Shown here piece after piece: positions 47,095 to 59,672 of a stretch of 64,000 nt of DNA. How positions within the stretch are numbered: position 1 is the stretch's first letter; each line of letters opens with the position of its first letter. This DNA is from Pseudovirgaria hyperparasitica. Its lineage: Eukaryota; Ascomycota; Dothideomycetes; Acrospermales; Acrospermaceae. A program made the position numbers and the translations under genes. The DNA lies in NCBI RefSeq assembly GCF_010093815.1, contig NW_022985570.1:273968-337967 (forward strand). The letters are read 5' to 3'. The notes below the pieces were generated by a model. It was not told the origin of the DNA and made no database searches. It saw only the letters and a list, made by a program, of their open reading frames with translations.

Positions 47095-48544
47095 ATGTTT
47101 TCTGCGGGTTATTCTTGGCTTGCCTTTGCCGCTGTGTTGTAGGTGCCTTGTCCTGTATGCCTCATATCAGAAACATCTAACATGGTCCCAGCCTCTTTCG
47201 ATATATCCGCTTATGCGTTAATGTTTATGCTTATTACATTGGGTATAAACCCACACCTATTCCTGAAAAGCTATATCCAAGGGATAACATCACAGTCATT
47301 CTACCTACTCTAGGAGAGAATGCTGAGGAGCTCCTGATCACAATACAGTCAGCTTTACAGAATGAGCCACAGAAGATTGTATTAGTGACTCCTAAAGTGC
47401 ATCTAAAAAGAGTTGAGGCCATGATGCAAAACGTCTACGAGCCGGCTCGCAATCGTATCAAGGTCTTAACCTCGAACATGACCAATAAGCGTCAGCAGAT
47501 CGTTCGAGCACTACCAGATGAAGTCGAGACACCCTTTGTGATGCTGATCGATGACGACGTAAAGCTGCCACCGACATTTTCGGACTGGGTACTGGCACCG
47601 TTTGCGAATCCGAACGTAGGCGGAGTAGGGACGAATCAACGGGTTCGACGGAGTGAGAAACCCAATTTCTGGGAGATTCTCGGCGGGATATATCTACAGC
47701 GGCGCAATTTTGACTGCACTGCTTGCAACTATATGGACGGCGGACTTCCTTGTTTGTCCGGGCGAGCAGTTGTGTATCGATCTTCTATACTGAAAGATCC
47801 AGAATTCATGACCCAGTTCAATGAAGAGAGTGTTTCCTGGTTCAAGAAGAAATACCTGTTGAATGCTGACGACGATAATTTCATAACTCGCTGGCTGTTC
47901 AAGACTGGATACGATATCCGAATGCAAAATCACCCAGACTGTGAGGTTGAGACCACTCTAGCTCCGGACAGAACCTACTTGAGACAATGTGTCCGCTGGT
48001 CAAGGAGCAATTGGCGGAGTAATCTTACCAGCCTCTTTACCGAACGTAACGTCTATCTGTAAGCCAGAGCATACCAATGATGTTCCCTGTACCACTTGAC
48101 TGACACTGTCAATCAGTATGTATCCTTGGAGCACGTACGCTGTCTTTCTAACCACCGTCACCCAATGGGCTCTAGCCATGGACTTGACGATGATCTACCT
48201 GCTGAGTCGAGTGGTGAGAGGCTGGGATACCTACGATACATACATTGCATACTTTTTGTTTTTCTGCTGGTGGTTGATGTCTAGGTTCATTAAATTCGTG
48301 GGCTACTTCCGACAATATCCCATGGACCTTGTGAACTATGGATTGCTGATCATTGGATTCGGCTATTTCCACAACTTTATTAAGTTCTTTAGCGCATGCA
48401 CCATTCTCAACGTAAGCTATGGGGATCAATTGTCTGTCGAAACCGAGTGAATACTGACGACGAAGACAGACAGATTGGGGAAGCAGAGAGGATGCCGACC
48501 GAGCTCCAGACAACAAAGAGCGCCTTCGAAGGCTCCGAGATTGA
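47095..48544 (+). CDS. Family 2 glycosyltransferase, fungal polysaccharide-synthase-like (GT2)
   Basis: Processive-type membrane glycosyltransferase related to fungal Cps1/GT2 proteins; in plant-pathogenic fungi this group is needed for hyphal growth on solid surfaces. Exons 47095-47138, 47192-48058, 48117-48411 and 48470-48544 give 426 residues. An N-terminal helix (FSAGYSWLAFAAVFLFRYIR) is completed by splicing exon 1 with GTAGGT. Then come KPTPIPEKLYPRDNITVILP, the DxD-type motif LIDDDVKLP (about 130-138), CLSGRAVVYRSSIL, the catalytic-base region NADDDNFITRW (about 238-248) and the RQCVRW motif in place of QxxRW (about 278-283). Further TM helices follow, and a short basic tail ends in RLRRLRD. 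The start codon is the least certain part, because the first exon is only 44 nt. Confidence 0.88.
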
Positions 48545-50655
48545 ATCGTCCTATCCTCTAAAAGTTTTGAACTTCCGCTACCGATCCTCTTCGAGCCTGC
48601 AATGAGCGATCGAACGAATTTTACGAAGAGCATCTGAACGACACCATGTACTACACTACGATTATAACGAACTTGACTAGATTATCGCGTGGGACATAAT
48701 CATTGCATTTCATCTTGTAGCCCATCACATAGCCGAAGGCTGACTACATTCCTGGGCACTGGCGTTCCGGATCCTACGGGACCGTATTTGGATACTTTTC
48801 AATCAGGTTGCGTATTTATTTTTGAATGTAATATACTCTACAAAAGTAAGATTTCCGGCTCAAAAAGAGGCACAAAAGGCCTTGGCCAAGGTACTGGTTG
48901 GCGTTGCATTTTTGCTATTACTTCTTAGGTCAGGTTCACGGCTTTCAAAATAGATGATTCTCTTCTCTATTCGCTACCTACGCTCTATCTCAGCACATCC
49001 ATGATCAATCATATGCCAGCGAGGCACCAGACGGACTAGGGATGCACAGGTTTTGCAGATCAGTCGACTGATCGACACGAGTATCTTGTGGCGTCTCGAC
49101 ACAACCGTTTTATGTTGGAACGGCGACTCGGCCGCACCGACGACAAATCAGACAAGCCATGGTATTATCGACCATGAACGGAGGCCGAATGCGAGAGTGT
49201 GCCAACGCCAGATCATCTGGGCACGGATGGACAATGCAAGGGCTGAGGCGATTCATGGATAGGCGTTGCGAGTCGTCATCATGGAGATGGACTTGTGGGC
49301 AGGCCGGCGTGGCGCGTGTGTCATGGCAAACCACTCCAAGGAGACAAGAGACAAGCGACGGCTAGGGGCGAGACACTGGTATCATTGGAGGTCTCGGAAC
49401 GGGTCCACTTGAATTACGAAGTCGTTTGGATTGGTCAGCAGGTGCGCCTCGTGGCGTAGGTGAAGGTGAAGAAATCTACGCGTGGCCAAGTGATAGTTAC
49501 AGGACGATGCACGACTATGGTAGGTGAATCCCTGAAAGCTCTGGACGGCCGCCTTGGATGCTGTGCAGCTAAAGGTTGGAGAGAGGGATGGAGGAGGTTG
49601 AAGTCTTGAGTGTGCATATGGTGGCTTGGTGGTGCTTTGGTGGTGTTGTGGCTTGGTGCCAGGCCCGCCCCTGCCACCATACCCCCCCCCCCCCCCTGCT
49701 TGTTCTGCCGCGGCGTCTAAGGCCCCCTTGTTCTGGCTGTTATCGCGTCAACCGCGGTGCATCGTGACTTGTCAGACGACCTCAAAGGCCGTGGAGAGAT
49801 GGTACAGTGTTACTACACATGGTACTACATATGCTAATGCAGATGATATATGCCGCCTGTGTTTGTGTGAGATATAGACATGGCGTATAGAATGCTGCAT
49901 GTCATTCTCTGGGGCTCTGCCTAGGCTCTCGCTCGGTGGCTATTTGAGATGATAGACTATGCCGTTCTTATTGCCACATGCATACATAATGATCGTTGCA
50001 GCTGGCAGCAGCTTCTGGCCTACCTACTTGATAGCCGCATGCACAGTGAGCCGCAGATCTCGAAGGCGTCGACAGCCGATCCAAGTATATAGTATAGTCG
50101 ATGAGAGATTATCTGGTGGCCCAATGCAACGACGAGCACTTGCTGCATCAGACCAACCAGTATCTACCACACTAATACTACGTACTTTCAGCTAACTCAG
50201 CTCTCCGCTTCCATTCTCACGGACAGCCCCCAATCACCCATTAGAACTACCCCTTAGTTCATCGCCAATCGTCCATCGTCCATCGCCCCCTCGACCAGTG
50301 ACTAAGGCGCAATGGATGGGAAGCAAGGGCGAGCGGGGTAGTCCAACTTCTAGTTCTGTGTAAGTTAGCGTGGCTTAATCTTTGCTTGCGCCGCCCTACT
50401 TCCTAAGGACCTTATCTTAAATGGTAAATCGGAGTTTGTATCATAAGTGCCAGTCGGTGGCACCGGTGGGTGATCCTCCGTAGCTATCTGTGATGAGTCC
50501 GTAGATACCCCATCTGGTCATTGATACTGTACTACTACGTACACTTCTATCAAACAGTCTGTCGATAGCATACGCCTCCGGTCCGTCTTCAGAAAGTAAG
50601 AGAATAACAATGCTGAAGAACTGCGAAGCTCCAATATATTTCAAATACTAAGCAA
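48545..50655. other. Intergenic, 2.1 kb, with a C15 run
   Basis: No supportable gene lies between the GT2 gene and the 3' end of the rhamnose dehydrogenase gene. A homopolymer of 15 C residues occupies 49682-49696, preceded by a GGTGGT-rich segment (about 49619-49660). Confidence 0.55.
49682..49696. repeat. Poly-C homopolymer, 15 bases
   Basis: An uninterrupted run of 15 C in non-coding sequence. Its length may be unstable in the genome or in sequencing. Confidence 0.9.
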
Positions 50656-51537
50656 CTACTGAAGGTTCACAAAAAGGCCCCCATCGACCAGTAGCTGTGC
50701 TCCGTTCTGTTGACATGGTCAGCTTGGATCGTCAATGATACGAGAATTAGCGAGCTTACGACATATCGAGACATATCACTAGCAAGGAAAACAGCTGGTC
50801 CAGCGAGATCATCAGGCATACCTGTCCTACCCAACGGTATTCGTCCTTCCATATACGTCCGCTTGGTATCGTCTTCTAGGTCTTTCTCGTTTAACTGGGT
50901 CTTAATGGTCCCAGGTAATAGAGCATTGCATCTGATCCTATACTTTCCCAGTGCGCAAGCCAAAGACTGCATCAGGCTCAGGACCCCTGCTTTGGTCGGC
51001 GTGTAATGCGTCTGCAGACCGCCACCAACCAGCGCTGAGATAGACGATATGCCAATGATGGATCCGCCATGGCCCTGTGAGGCCATCTGTCGAGCGGCTG
51101 CTTGTGTTGCGTAGAACGCCCCATGTAGGTTGGTTTTGACTGTGAACTCGAACAGATCCTGCTCCAGACTATGCGCAATCCATGTGAGCAACCAGCTGAA
51201 TTACAAATTTGCTAGCGACTCACTCTAAAAACTCAGCAAATTGACACACGCCCGCGTTGCTCACGAAAATATTAAGCTTTCCGAATCGATCAACAGTCTG
51301 CTGTACCAGCCTGAGCGCGGTTTCTTTCTTTGATATGTCTCCAGCCACAGCAATCAACGGACTTTCCGATTTGTTCTCAGCTACCATAGACTCAAATTGC
51401 CTCTCCGATGCTTCATCCCCTAGATGGTTCACACAGACAGACGCGCCTTGTTTGAGATACTCAAGGGCGATCGCTCTTCCGATACCCGTGACCCCACCTG
51501 TGATGGCGGCGACTTTACCGGCTAGTAGTTGAGTCAT
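50656..51537 (-). CDS. LRA1: L-rhamnose 1-dehydrogenase (short-chain dehydrogenase/reductase)
   Basis: First enzyme of the fungal non-phosphorylative L-rhamnose pathway: NAD(P)+-dependent oxidation of L-rhamnose to the rhamnonolactone, relevant to pectin use. Minus-strand exons 51537-51224, 51168-50760 and 50706-50656 join in phase to 257 residues. Features are the Rossmann motif ITGGVTGIGRAIALEYL, NHLGDEAS, VSNAGVC, GSIIGISSISALVGGG (catalytic Ser) and HYTPTKAGVLSLMQ (YxxxK), then MEGRIPLGRTGMPDDLAGPA and the C-terminus NGAQLLVDGGLFVNLQ. Pattern, length and the exact C-terminal signature agree with characterised yeast rhamnose dehydrogenases rather than with generic SDRs. The other pathway genes (lactonase, dehydratase, aldolase, regulator) are not adjacent here. 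Confidence 0.88.
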
Positions 51538-52090
51538 GTTTAAATGTACTTGTTCGTGCGATTCGATGATACCGACGATTGCGTTGGAGATGCGGACGAT
51601 GATGACAATGATGATAGAAATCTACATTGGAATCACATCGAGATATGAATTCACTAAGCTGCGGCAGTTTTCGTCTCGGTACAAAGGCTGCCGAGAGACT
51701 CTGCCGCTGCCCCGGCAGGCGACTGAACACCGTAATGTGCACAGCATATATATAGAATAGTAGGTACGGCTTTGCTCATCATTAACCAAGATAGCTGCAC
51801 AGCTCATTTGGCAGATCGAGATAGTAGAGGCTATGTTTGAGTACGATTGCCCTTGATATGCCGCTTGAGCGCACTGATAAGAGTCTTACCTGTTCTGGAA
51901 GGACCCTGGTCCTAAACAGGCACTTTCTGCATCCGTAGAACTAGGAACGTACTGTAGTATTATACAGGACAGGATTTGCGTCGAAGTTCTTATCTCAAAC
52001 TCGCCTCCAAACACGGACCATGCCTCATCACCACAGCTGCGTCGCTTTACACCCTCAAAGCAGGCACTTGATTGAATCACATCTCTACAA
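51538..52090. promoter_or_regulatory. Divergent promoter between LRA1 and NIT3
   Basis: 553 bp between two start codons pointing apart. A TATATATAGAATAG stretch at about 51747-51760 could serve as a TATA element for LRA1 in either orientation; this is weak. No gene is seen. Confidence 0.35.
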
Positions 52091-52987
52091 ATGGCCAAAC
52101 TGCTACGACAACCCATCAAATTGGCACTGGTCCAACTAGCCACCACATCCGATAAGGCCCACAACCTCTCCCACGCACGTGTGAAGGTTCTCGAAGCTGT
52201 CAAACAACACAGCGCCAATATCATCGTTCTCCCCGAATGCTTCAATTCTCCCTATGGCGTAAAGTATTTCTCCAAATATGCCGAAACTCTTCTCCCATCG
52301 CCCCCCTCTGAGACTCAATCCCCGTCATACCACGCCCTATCCGCCCTGGCCAGGGAATCAAACGCATACATCATCGGCGGTAGCATCCCGGAGCGCGACC
52401 CAGAGACCGACGATCTGTACAATACGAGCTTGACTTTTAACCCCAAAGGTGAACTCCTAGCCACGCACCGCAAAGTACATCTTTTCGACATCGATATCCC
52501 TGGCAAGATCACGTTTCGTGAAAGCGAAGCGCTGACAGCCGGCAACAAGCTCACCCTCATTGACCTGCCTGAGTTCGGCAGGATCGCCGTCGCCATCTGC
52601 TACGACATCCGATTCCCAGAGATGGCCATGATCGCGGCGAGGAGCGGCGCGTTTCTGCTGCTGTACCCGGGTGCGTTCAACATGACGACGGGCGCATTGC
52701 ATTGGAGTCTGCAAGGCCGCGCAAGGGCGATGGACAATCAGGTTTATGTGGGGCTTTGTAGTCCGGCTAGGGATATGAATGCGGATTACAATGCCTGGGG
52801 GCATAGTATGATTGTCGATCCGAATGCGGAGGTGCTGGGCGAGTTGGATGAGACAGAGGGGATAATTGCAGCCGAATTGACTGGGGAACGGATTGAAGAG
52901 GTACGAAAGGGCGTTCCAGTATATGGACAGAGGCGATTCGATGTCTATCCAGATGTGAGTGAAGGAAAGATCAACATTGAAGAATAA
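52091..52987 (+). CDS. NIT3: Nitrilase-family omega-amidase (Nit2/Nit3-type)
   Basis: C-N hydrolase that deaminates alpha-ketoglutaramate and related omega-amides, a metabolite-repair function in cytosol and mitochondria. It is a single exon of 298 residues, the usual length. The catalytic triad is complete: Glu49 in IVLPECFNSPYG, Lys128 in THRKVHLFDIDIPG and Cys170 in AVAICYDIRFPEM. Other family landmarks are GGSIPERD, ITFRESEALTAGN, YPGAFNMTTGALHW, LQGRARAMDNQVYV and CSPARDMNADYNAWGHSMIV. The PGAFNMTTGPxHW-type motif and the IDIPGKITFRES segment separate omega-amidases from the deaminated-glutathione amidase (Nit1) group. I see no targeting peptide. Confidence 0.94.
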   Translation: MAKLLRQPIKLALVQLATTSDKAHNLSHARVKVLEAVKQHSANIIVLPECFNSPYGVKYFSKYAETLLPSPPSETQSPSYHALSALARESNAYIIGGSIPERDPETDDLYNTSLTFNPKGELLATHRKVHLFDIDIPGKITFRESEALTAGNKLTLIDLPEFGRIAVAICYDIRFPEMAMIAARSGAFLLLYPGAFNMTTGALHWSLQGRARAMDNQVYVGLCSPARDMNADYNAWGHSMIVDPNAEVLGELDETEGIIAAELTGERIEEVRKGVPVYGQRRFDVYPDVSEGKINIEE

Positions 52988-54202
52988 AACGGCTACATGC
53001 AGGCTTGACAGGGACCTCGTCCTTCACCAGAGGTAACAAAGCAAAACTGCAACATGCACATCAGACGCATGGCCACTTCAATCTTTCCTGAAGTAGTCTT
53101 CGAGGCCTGGTCAATTTCCATAGGATGGATGAAATGCAGAGCAGGATACGCAGTCTCACATTAAGCAACCTTCAACCATCCGACTCTTCCTGATCCTCTA
53201 CCTTGCTCATTGTCACCCGCTTCAGCTCCAGATATAATTCGACCCGTCGTAACTGCACGACCTCTGCAGCTACCCAGGTCTGTGGTATGAGCCTTACGAT
53301 TCGATACTGACCTCTTTCATACTCCAGGCCACTTCAAAGTATGAATTACTACGGCTTGAAGGGGAACAGAAACCCGGGGCACGAGGAGGGAACCACCTGA
53401 ACGAGTGAGAGAGTGGCTGGGTTTATATGCCTGAGGCATGGACAGGGCAACATACAGCCTTGTTGCCTGACAGCCTCGCTGTCGCAAATGGCATGCCCAA
53501 GCATCGAGATCCATGATCCGTTGCACCCATACTAATATCCATGTCCCCTACACTTTGCCCTAATAGCATGCGCATTGCGATGGGATCAACCATGCTGGTG
53601 TACTTATACTCATCGCTGATTTGAAGCTTGTCTGCAGAAACCATCTACATACATCCATATCTCACCACCAGTAAGCTATCTATGGCGATTAATGCAGAGT
53701 ACCGGTAGCAGCCAGCCGCTTGTCACGCACATCTCCGTTTGGGAGATTGCAGCAAATACTCACTTCACTGCTTGCCTGCATACGTAGAGTTTGTATCTTC
53801 ACCGCAACAGACTATCACTTACTTGTTTGTCCTTCTCGTTTTGCACCACACTTCATGATATTAACTCTTTCGGATTGTGTCCATTTCCGCGAAGCCCGCT
53901 ACTTGCTACCCGCTGAGGTTCCCGCTGATACCTCGCTGAGACCCGCCGTGATACTTGGCCACTCTGGATCTAGCACGGCAAATCCATCCCATCGCGAATG
54001 CTGTGTCGCTGTCCTTCTTCAAGCCTCCTACTCCTCTCTTTTCCCATTTCCTTCTCATTCTCATCGCACGCAGGCGACATTCCGGAGCCTACGTGCCTTG
54101 TCCTCAACCTCCAGCCTCTCCCTTCGCCTCTCCCGTGTCGCCGCTCCCTAACCTCGCCGCTACGGACCCTTCCCACGCGTCATCGTCCAGCCGCCGGCCT
54201 CT
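52988..54202. promoter_or_regulatory. Upstream region of the histidine kinase gene
   Basis: About 1.2 kb without a supportable gene. The last 200 bp (about 53990-54200) are strongly C/T-rich, which is typical of promoters and leaders of highly regulated fungal genes. Several short ATG-started frames occur there and could act as upstream frames if transcription starts far upstream. Confidence 0.4.
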
Positions 54203-57200
54203 ATGAACAATACCAGACCTATTCTTACCACACGACACAGCCATCCGTCTGACTTCCTGCCCACTATCGCTTCAGTTTCGTCCAATTCGAACTTGTCCGA
54301 CCTTGCCGTTGACGAAACCTCCTCCGTTGAATCTACTCCTTCGCCGACCTCCACAAGCGCGTCCGTTCTAGTTACTGAGAGGCCTCGTTCCTCATGGCTT
54401 TCCGATAAGAAGACCAGGAACGCTGGCACACTCGTTTCTCCTACACAGGGTCGCAACGCTTCCATTTGGTCAAGCCTCGCTGAAGGAAAGACTGCACGAC
54501 CCAAGAGGAAGTATTCGGTTACAGGGCCCAATTCCACCGAATCCCTGCCAGAGCCTGCCAGCCCTTCACCGTCCAAAAAACAACGTAGAGGTCTTTTACC
54601 CAGAGCTCCACCTATTCTCGACGACACTGTCTCGAACAGTCCAGAAAGCTGCCTTCGCCCTCCACCGTCTCCCCTATTCTTCTCCCACACGAAGCAAGAG
54701 AGACCGCAGCTACCTCCTCGATTCTCCAGCTCAGAGGCGGGTGCAAGAATGCTGAGCAAGGCGGGACGGGAGGATAGCTCTATAAAAACTGTCATCCTAG
54801 CTCGCGGTACCTTCGACGCTATTAGCCCTCATGGTTCCACAAGTGTCATGCAGAATCGAGCCTCAAGTGAGCGCTCAAGTATACCACCAGAGTCTGCAGA
54901 TAGGCATGATCCGCTACGGTTGCTTGGCTCAGTTGGCATAGTTGAGTTGCTGGAGCAAGATATCAGACCGACCTTCATCATTGATTTGGCCGGAGCATAC
55001 AACTATGGACCGAGTGCCTTGCATCCCGTCTTCACAAATTCATCCTTGCGAAGCGACAAGGCTCTCTATCATCGTTTGCTTGACATTAGATCTCGCGAGT
55101 CGTCTCCGATAGAGCCAATGCCTAAGTCGCTGTCACATTTCAAGGCCTGGATACTTGACGGTGTTGTTCAAGGCGAAGTGCTAGACGTGGCCCTTCCCCC
55201 TTTCGAGCATGCCGGCCACACGTGGTCTTGTACAACCATCAGAAAGCGACTTCGTATAGTGAGCGGTGCTCGCGAGGCTCCTCGAGTAACACGTGCAAGT
55301 TCACAATTGACGCTTCGAGCAAAATCTGCCTCAGCAGGATCAGACCCAGCATCATTCTTGGAAGACATTAGCCCAAGAAGTCCGGCATTACCGACAGTGT
55401 TGTCTTCGACTGAGAATGTTTTAGAGTCTCAGGATTATTTCGGGACCCCCGCGCCTCAACATACAGTTGGTGATGAGCTTCCAGATGCCGATGTAATCCT
55501 GCAGGACCATGTGGTGGAACCACCTTCGCTTGGTACCACTTGGCCAAGCCTTGAAAACAAAGTGAAGCATAACGACGTCTCATACAGTCTCGATACTCAT
55601 CCTTCTCTAACCAACGAGTGCGTTCTCCGAGCTTCTGTTGCAGGCGACGTTGACTGGTTTTCTAGGGCCCCAAGCCCTCACAAGGAACTTGGTGGGTTCT
55701 TTGACTGGACACGCCTACCTATAACAGATGCGTTACCTCGCCATATTAGATTCGCTCGTAGCGTGGATTGGGCCAGTACTAGCCTTGGCCCAATCGAGTA
55801 TTGGTCTTCAGACCTAAGGCAGATGTGTAACCTCATCATGGCAAGCCCACACCCTGCAGCCATGTATTGGGGTGATGACTTAATCGCGATATATAATGAA
55901 GCATACGTTCTGCTTGCAGGTCAGAAGCACCCAAAACTGATGGGTCAAAGTTACCGTGAAGCTTGGGCAGAAATCTGGGACGACGTTAAGGAACCGTTCG
56001 CAGAGGCGAAACTGACTGGCCAAGCGACCATGAAGGTATTTTAATTCGCGCTGTATAAAAGGGATGTCTTAAAATGCTGATTCGTTCAGGACGATGATTG
56101 TCTCTTCATTAAGCGCTTCGATTGGCTTGAGGAGACGTACTTCTCGTGGTCCATCATACCAATGGTTGGCGGTGATGGCAGTGTAATGGGTTTATATAAT
56201 CCTGCATTCGAGAAAACAAGACGAAAAATCGCTGAAAGGCGCATGCTTACACTACGGGAGGTTGGTGAAAGGACAGCTGCGGCGCGAGATGTAAAAGGCT
56301 TCTGGCAGCAAGTTCTGACCGCGCTGGCAACTAACGATCACGACACTCCATTCGTAATGTTGTATTCTGTGTTCGACGAGAATGACAGTGATTCAGCTTC
56401 GATGCACTCCGCTAGTCTCATAAGCACCAAACAATGCATGCTTGAGGGTGCACTTGGTGTACCTGAAGGTCACCAATCTGCGCCTGCTTTAGTGGAACTG
56501 AAGACTTCCTCAGAAGGGTTTGCGCCGATTTTTCGTGAAGTCATGAAGACAGACAAGCCTGTGCAGCTCAAAGTCGGCAAAGACATTGCTCTAGACATGA
56601 TTACAGGCATCGAGTGGAGGGGATTCGGCGATCCTTATCGTGAGGTAATTGTATGCCCGATTCACCCCACAACTGGAGATACCGTATTGGGGTTCCTTGT
56701 TATGGGCGTCAATCCGCGACGTCCTTATGATGATGATTACAGTCTCTTTGTGCAACTTCTCAGCCGCCAACTAGCGACCTCTCTAGCTTCGGTGGTGTTG
56801 TTCGAAGAGGAGATCAGACGGGGCCAAAAAGCCGCTAAATTGGCTGCTCTCGACCGCATGGAACTATCAGAGCAACTGCGTGATAGCGAAACGCGATTCA
56901 CTCGAATGGCTGAGTTTTCTCCTGCCGGGCTATTCATTGCTGATTCAGCAGGTCATATCAATTACTGCAATGATACGTGGTATGAGGTTTCAAGAGTGCC
57001 GAGAGACGTCACAAGTACAGATCGCTGGATAGAGGCAATCAGAGAAGACGACCAGGAAAAAGTCCGGGCGACTTGGGCCAAAGTCGTGGAAGAGAAGGAG
57101 GTAGTGCGGTGTGAATTTCGTTTCAAGACACCCTGGGTCGCTGAAGGTGGAGAGCGCAGTGACACATGGGTGTTATTCAGTGCGTATCCGGAGACGGACG

Positions 57201-58859
57201 TGCTGGGCGAACTCAAGAGTGTTTTTGGCAGCATTACCGACATAAGCTCTCAGAAATGGGCCGAAGGTCTTCAAAGACGGAAGATGGAGGAGGCTGTTGA
57301 ACTGAAACGGCAACAGGAGAATTTCATCGACATCACGAGTCATGAAATGAGGAACCCTCTCAGTGCTATATTGCAGTGCGCCGACGAAATATCAACCTCC
57401 TTGACCGACTTCCGAAGTAGTGAGGCCCGGACGATTGACGATAAGCTCGTCAGCGGTAGCATTGATGCAGCCCAGACTATCGCGCTGTGTGCGCTACATC
57501 AAAAAAGAATTGTTGACGATGTTTTGACCCTATCAAAGCTTGATTCAGCTATGTTACAGGTTACTCCGGTGGACGTGCAGCCTCTGACCGTCGTCCAGCG
57601 AGCCTTGAAGATGTTTGAGGGTGAAGTTGCTACAGCTGACATCAACCTGACATTCAACGTCGATGAATCGTATGAGCAGCAGCACATCGACTGGGTTAAA
57701 CTAGATCCTTCAAGAGTTCTTCAAGTCCTCATCAACCTCACGACGAACGCCATAAAGTTTACGACTACAGAGAAGAAGAGGACTATTACTGTCGGAATCG
57801 CTGCTTTTAATGAACGACCATCCAAGGCCGGGAACGCTATCGTCAAATACTTTCCGCCCCGGGGGAATATGAAGGCTCAGATGGAGGCAATCGACTATGG
57901 GCATGGTGACGTTGTCTATTTGCAATTTTCTGTTCAGGACACAGGTCGCGGTCTGAATGACGAAGAGAAGAAGCTACTCTTCCTGAGATTTTCGCAAGCT
58001 AGCCCAAGAACGCATGTACAATATGGTGGCTCTGGCCTCGGCCTCTTCATTTCGCGTGAGTTGACTGAACTTCAAGGTGGCGAGATTGGAGTGGCATCTG
58101 AGGCTGGCAAGGGAAGCACATTTGCATTTTACGTTAAATGTAGGAAGTCAGAGGCTCCAGAGCATCCCTTGGACCAGCTACCAGTAACCATCGGGCGACA
58201 TGGCTCCGCGTTCTCCGCTTCCGAGGCAAAATTCGGCATTGGCAAACGGGAAGGCGCAACGAAAGCAAGAGATTTCGCAGTCGGGCCTGAAAAAGAAAAG
58301 TCACCTGCAGTCACAGCCACTAAGGACAGGAAGCATATAAACGTGCTGATCGTTGAAGACAATCTAGGTAAGTTGCCATACAGACATGCACATCACAGGG
58401 TCCAGCTAATGAGCATGCAGTAAATCAACGTGTCCTGCAAAAACAACTTACCAATGTGGGATTCAAGGTGACGGTTGCGAACCACGGAGGTGAGGCTTTG
58501 GATGCTCTTCAAAGTAGTAAGATATGGCATAAGCCGCCTTTGGGTGCGAAAGAGTTGCACGTCGTACTTATGGACCAAGAAATGCCCGTCATGGATGGCC
58601 TTCAGGCTACGAAAAAGATACGTCAATGGGAAGGCGAGGGCCAAGTTGTGCGTCACATACCCATTATCGCTGTCACTGCAAACGCGCGTCCTGCTCAGAT
58701 CCAGACACTCATGGATGTTGGCATGGTGAGTAATTCATATTTATCTCGAGGTACTTCCAGCTGATATGACCTTAGGACAACGTTGTTTCGAAACCATTCC
58801 GTATACCTGATCTTGTCCCAACGATAGAGGAGCTCTTCGATAAACATTTCGAGACCTGA
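54203..58859 (+). CDS. Hybrid sensor histidine kinase (PAS, GAF-like, HisKA, HATPase, REC)
   Basis: Cytoplasmic hybrid kinase of the fungal multistep phosphorelay; no membrane helix is seen. Exons 54203-56035, 56090-58367, 58421-58725 and 58776-58859 join in phase to 1,499 residues. About 480 residues of Ser/Pro-rich N-terminus are followed by a PAS-like module (about 500-600, SVDWASTSLGPIEYWSSDLR), a GAF-like block (about 690-860) and a second PAS (about 880, FSPAGLFIADSAGHINYCND). HisKA has the phospho-acceptor His in SHEMRNPLSAIL (about residue 1028). The ATPase has LINLTTNAIKFT (N box), DTGRGL (G1) and GGSGLGLFISREL (G2). The receiver spans NVLIVEDNLVNQRVLQKQL to VVSKPFRIP, with phospho-Asp about 1422 in LMDQEMPVMDG. 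All catalytic motifs are intact. The stimulus and the HHK group are not clear to me. The receiver is split by two introns. Confidence 0.93.
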
Positions 58860-59672
58860 GCTGGCACTCACCTGTAACATATTTACACACACCCAATAGG
58901 CATCACGTCACCCACGATGCATACGGTCTCCCCTACCCGGCTTGCCTCGGACCTCTGCTGCGTGTGATGCATCACATCGACTTTGTGTAACTCCTCACGC
59001 GCCAGCACCACCGATCCTCAGGCTTAATTCTCCGTTTCACTGACAGAATATATCAAAAGATATATCACATGTCGTTTGCGTGTGCAAAGTCTCTCCCATC
59101 TGGCTGGGATTATTATACACGGTACCATAGATCACATTGATGAAGTGGCATATCGGAGTTAGAGGAGGCTCTAGGAAAAGCGGATTCCTACCTATTACCA
59201 CAATATGTACAATGGTATTGTGACTGTATATAGTGCGTCTGTGGGCGCCTTTACATAATTCTCCAGATCCGTAAAGGGGAGAAGGTACAGCAGAGAATGC
59301 ATATATACCTACTGGAGGGGCGTCGTCTCGACAGCTATAAAGTCATTGAGACGTTCAATCCAAATTATGGATCAGGCAAAATATCAGGCAACCTTCCGGC
59401 TCATAGCTATCGTAGGACTAAGTTAGCTCAACAAGTCCGGCCTACGTTATCCGGTTTGTTCTCGGCCAATTGGCTAATTGAATTGATTTCATGCAGTTCT
59501 CATCATGTCAAGCCTCTGTACCACCCGGTCTCTGTCTACATCCTCACACACGTACGTACGCACATACAAACACGAGTACTCCCATCTCGTGGAGTACAGA
59601 CAATCCTTCGAATTACACACTTCTTCAATATTTATAGTCGTTTCCATAGGGCTGCCATCTCATCACAACGTC
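58860..59672. promoter_or_regulatory. Intergenic region upstream of the Zn2Cys6 regulator
   Basis: 813 bp, no gene. An alternating CGTACGTACGCACATAC-like stretch is at about 59550-59566. I see no defined operator. Confidence 0.4.
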
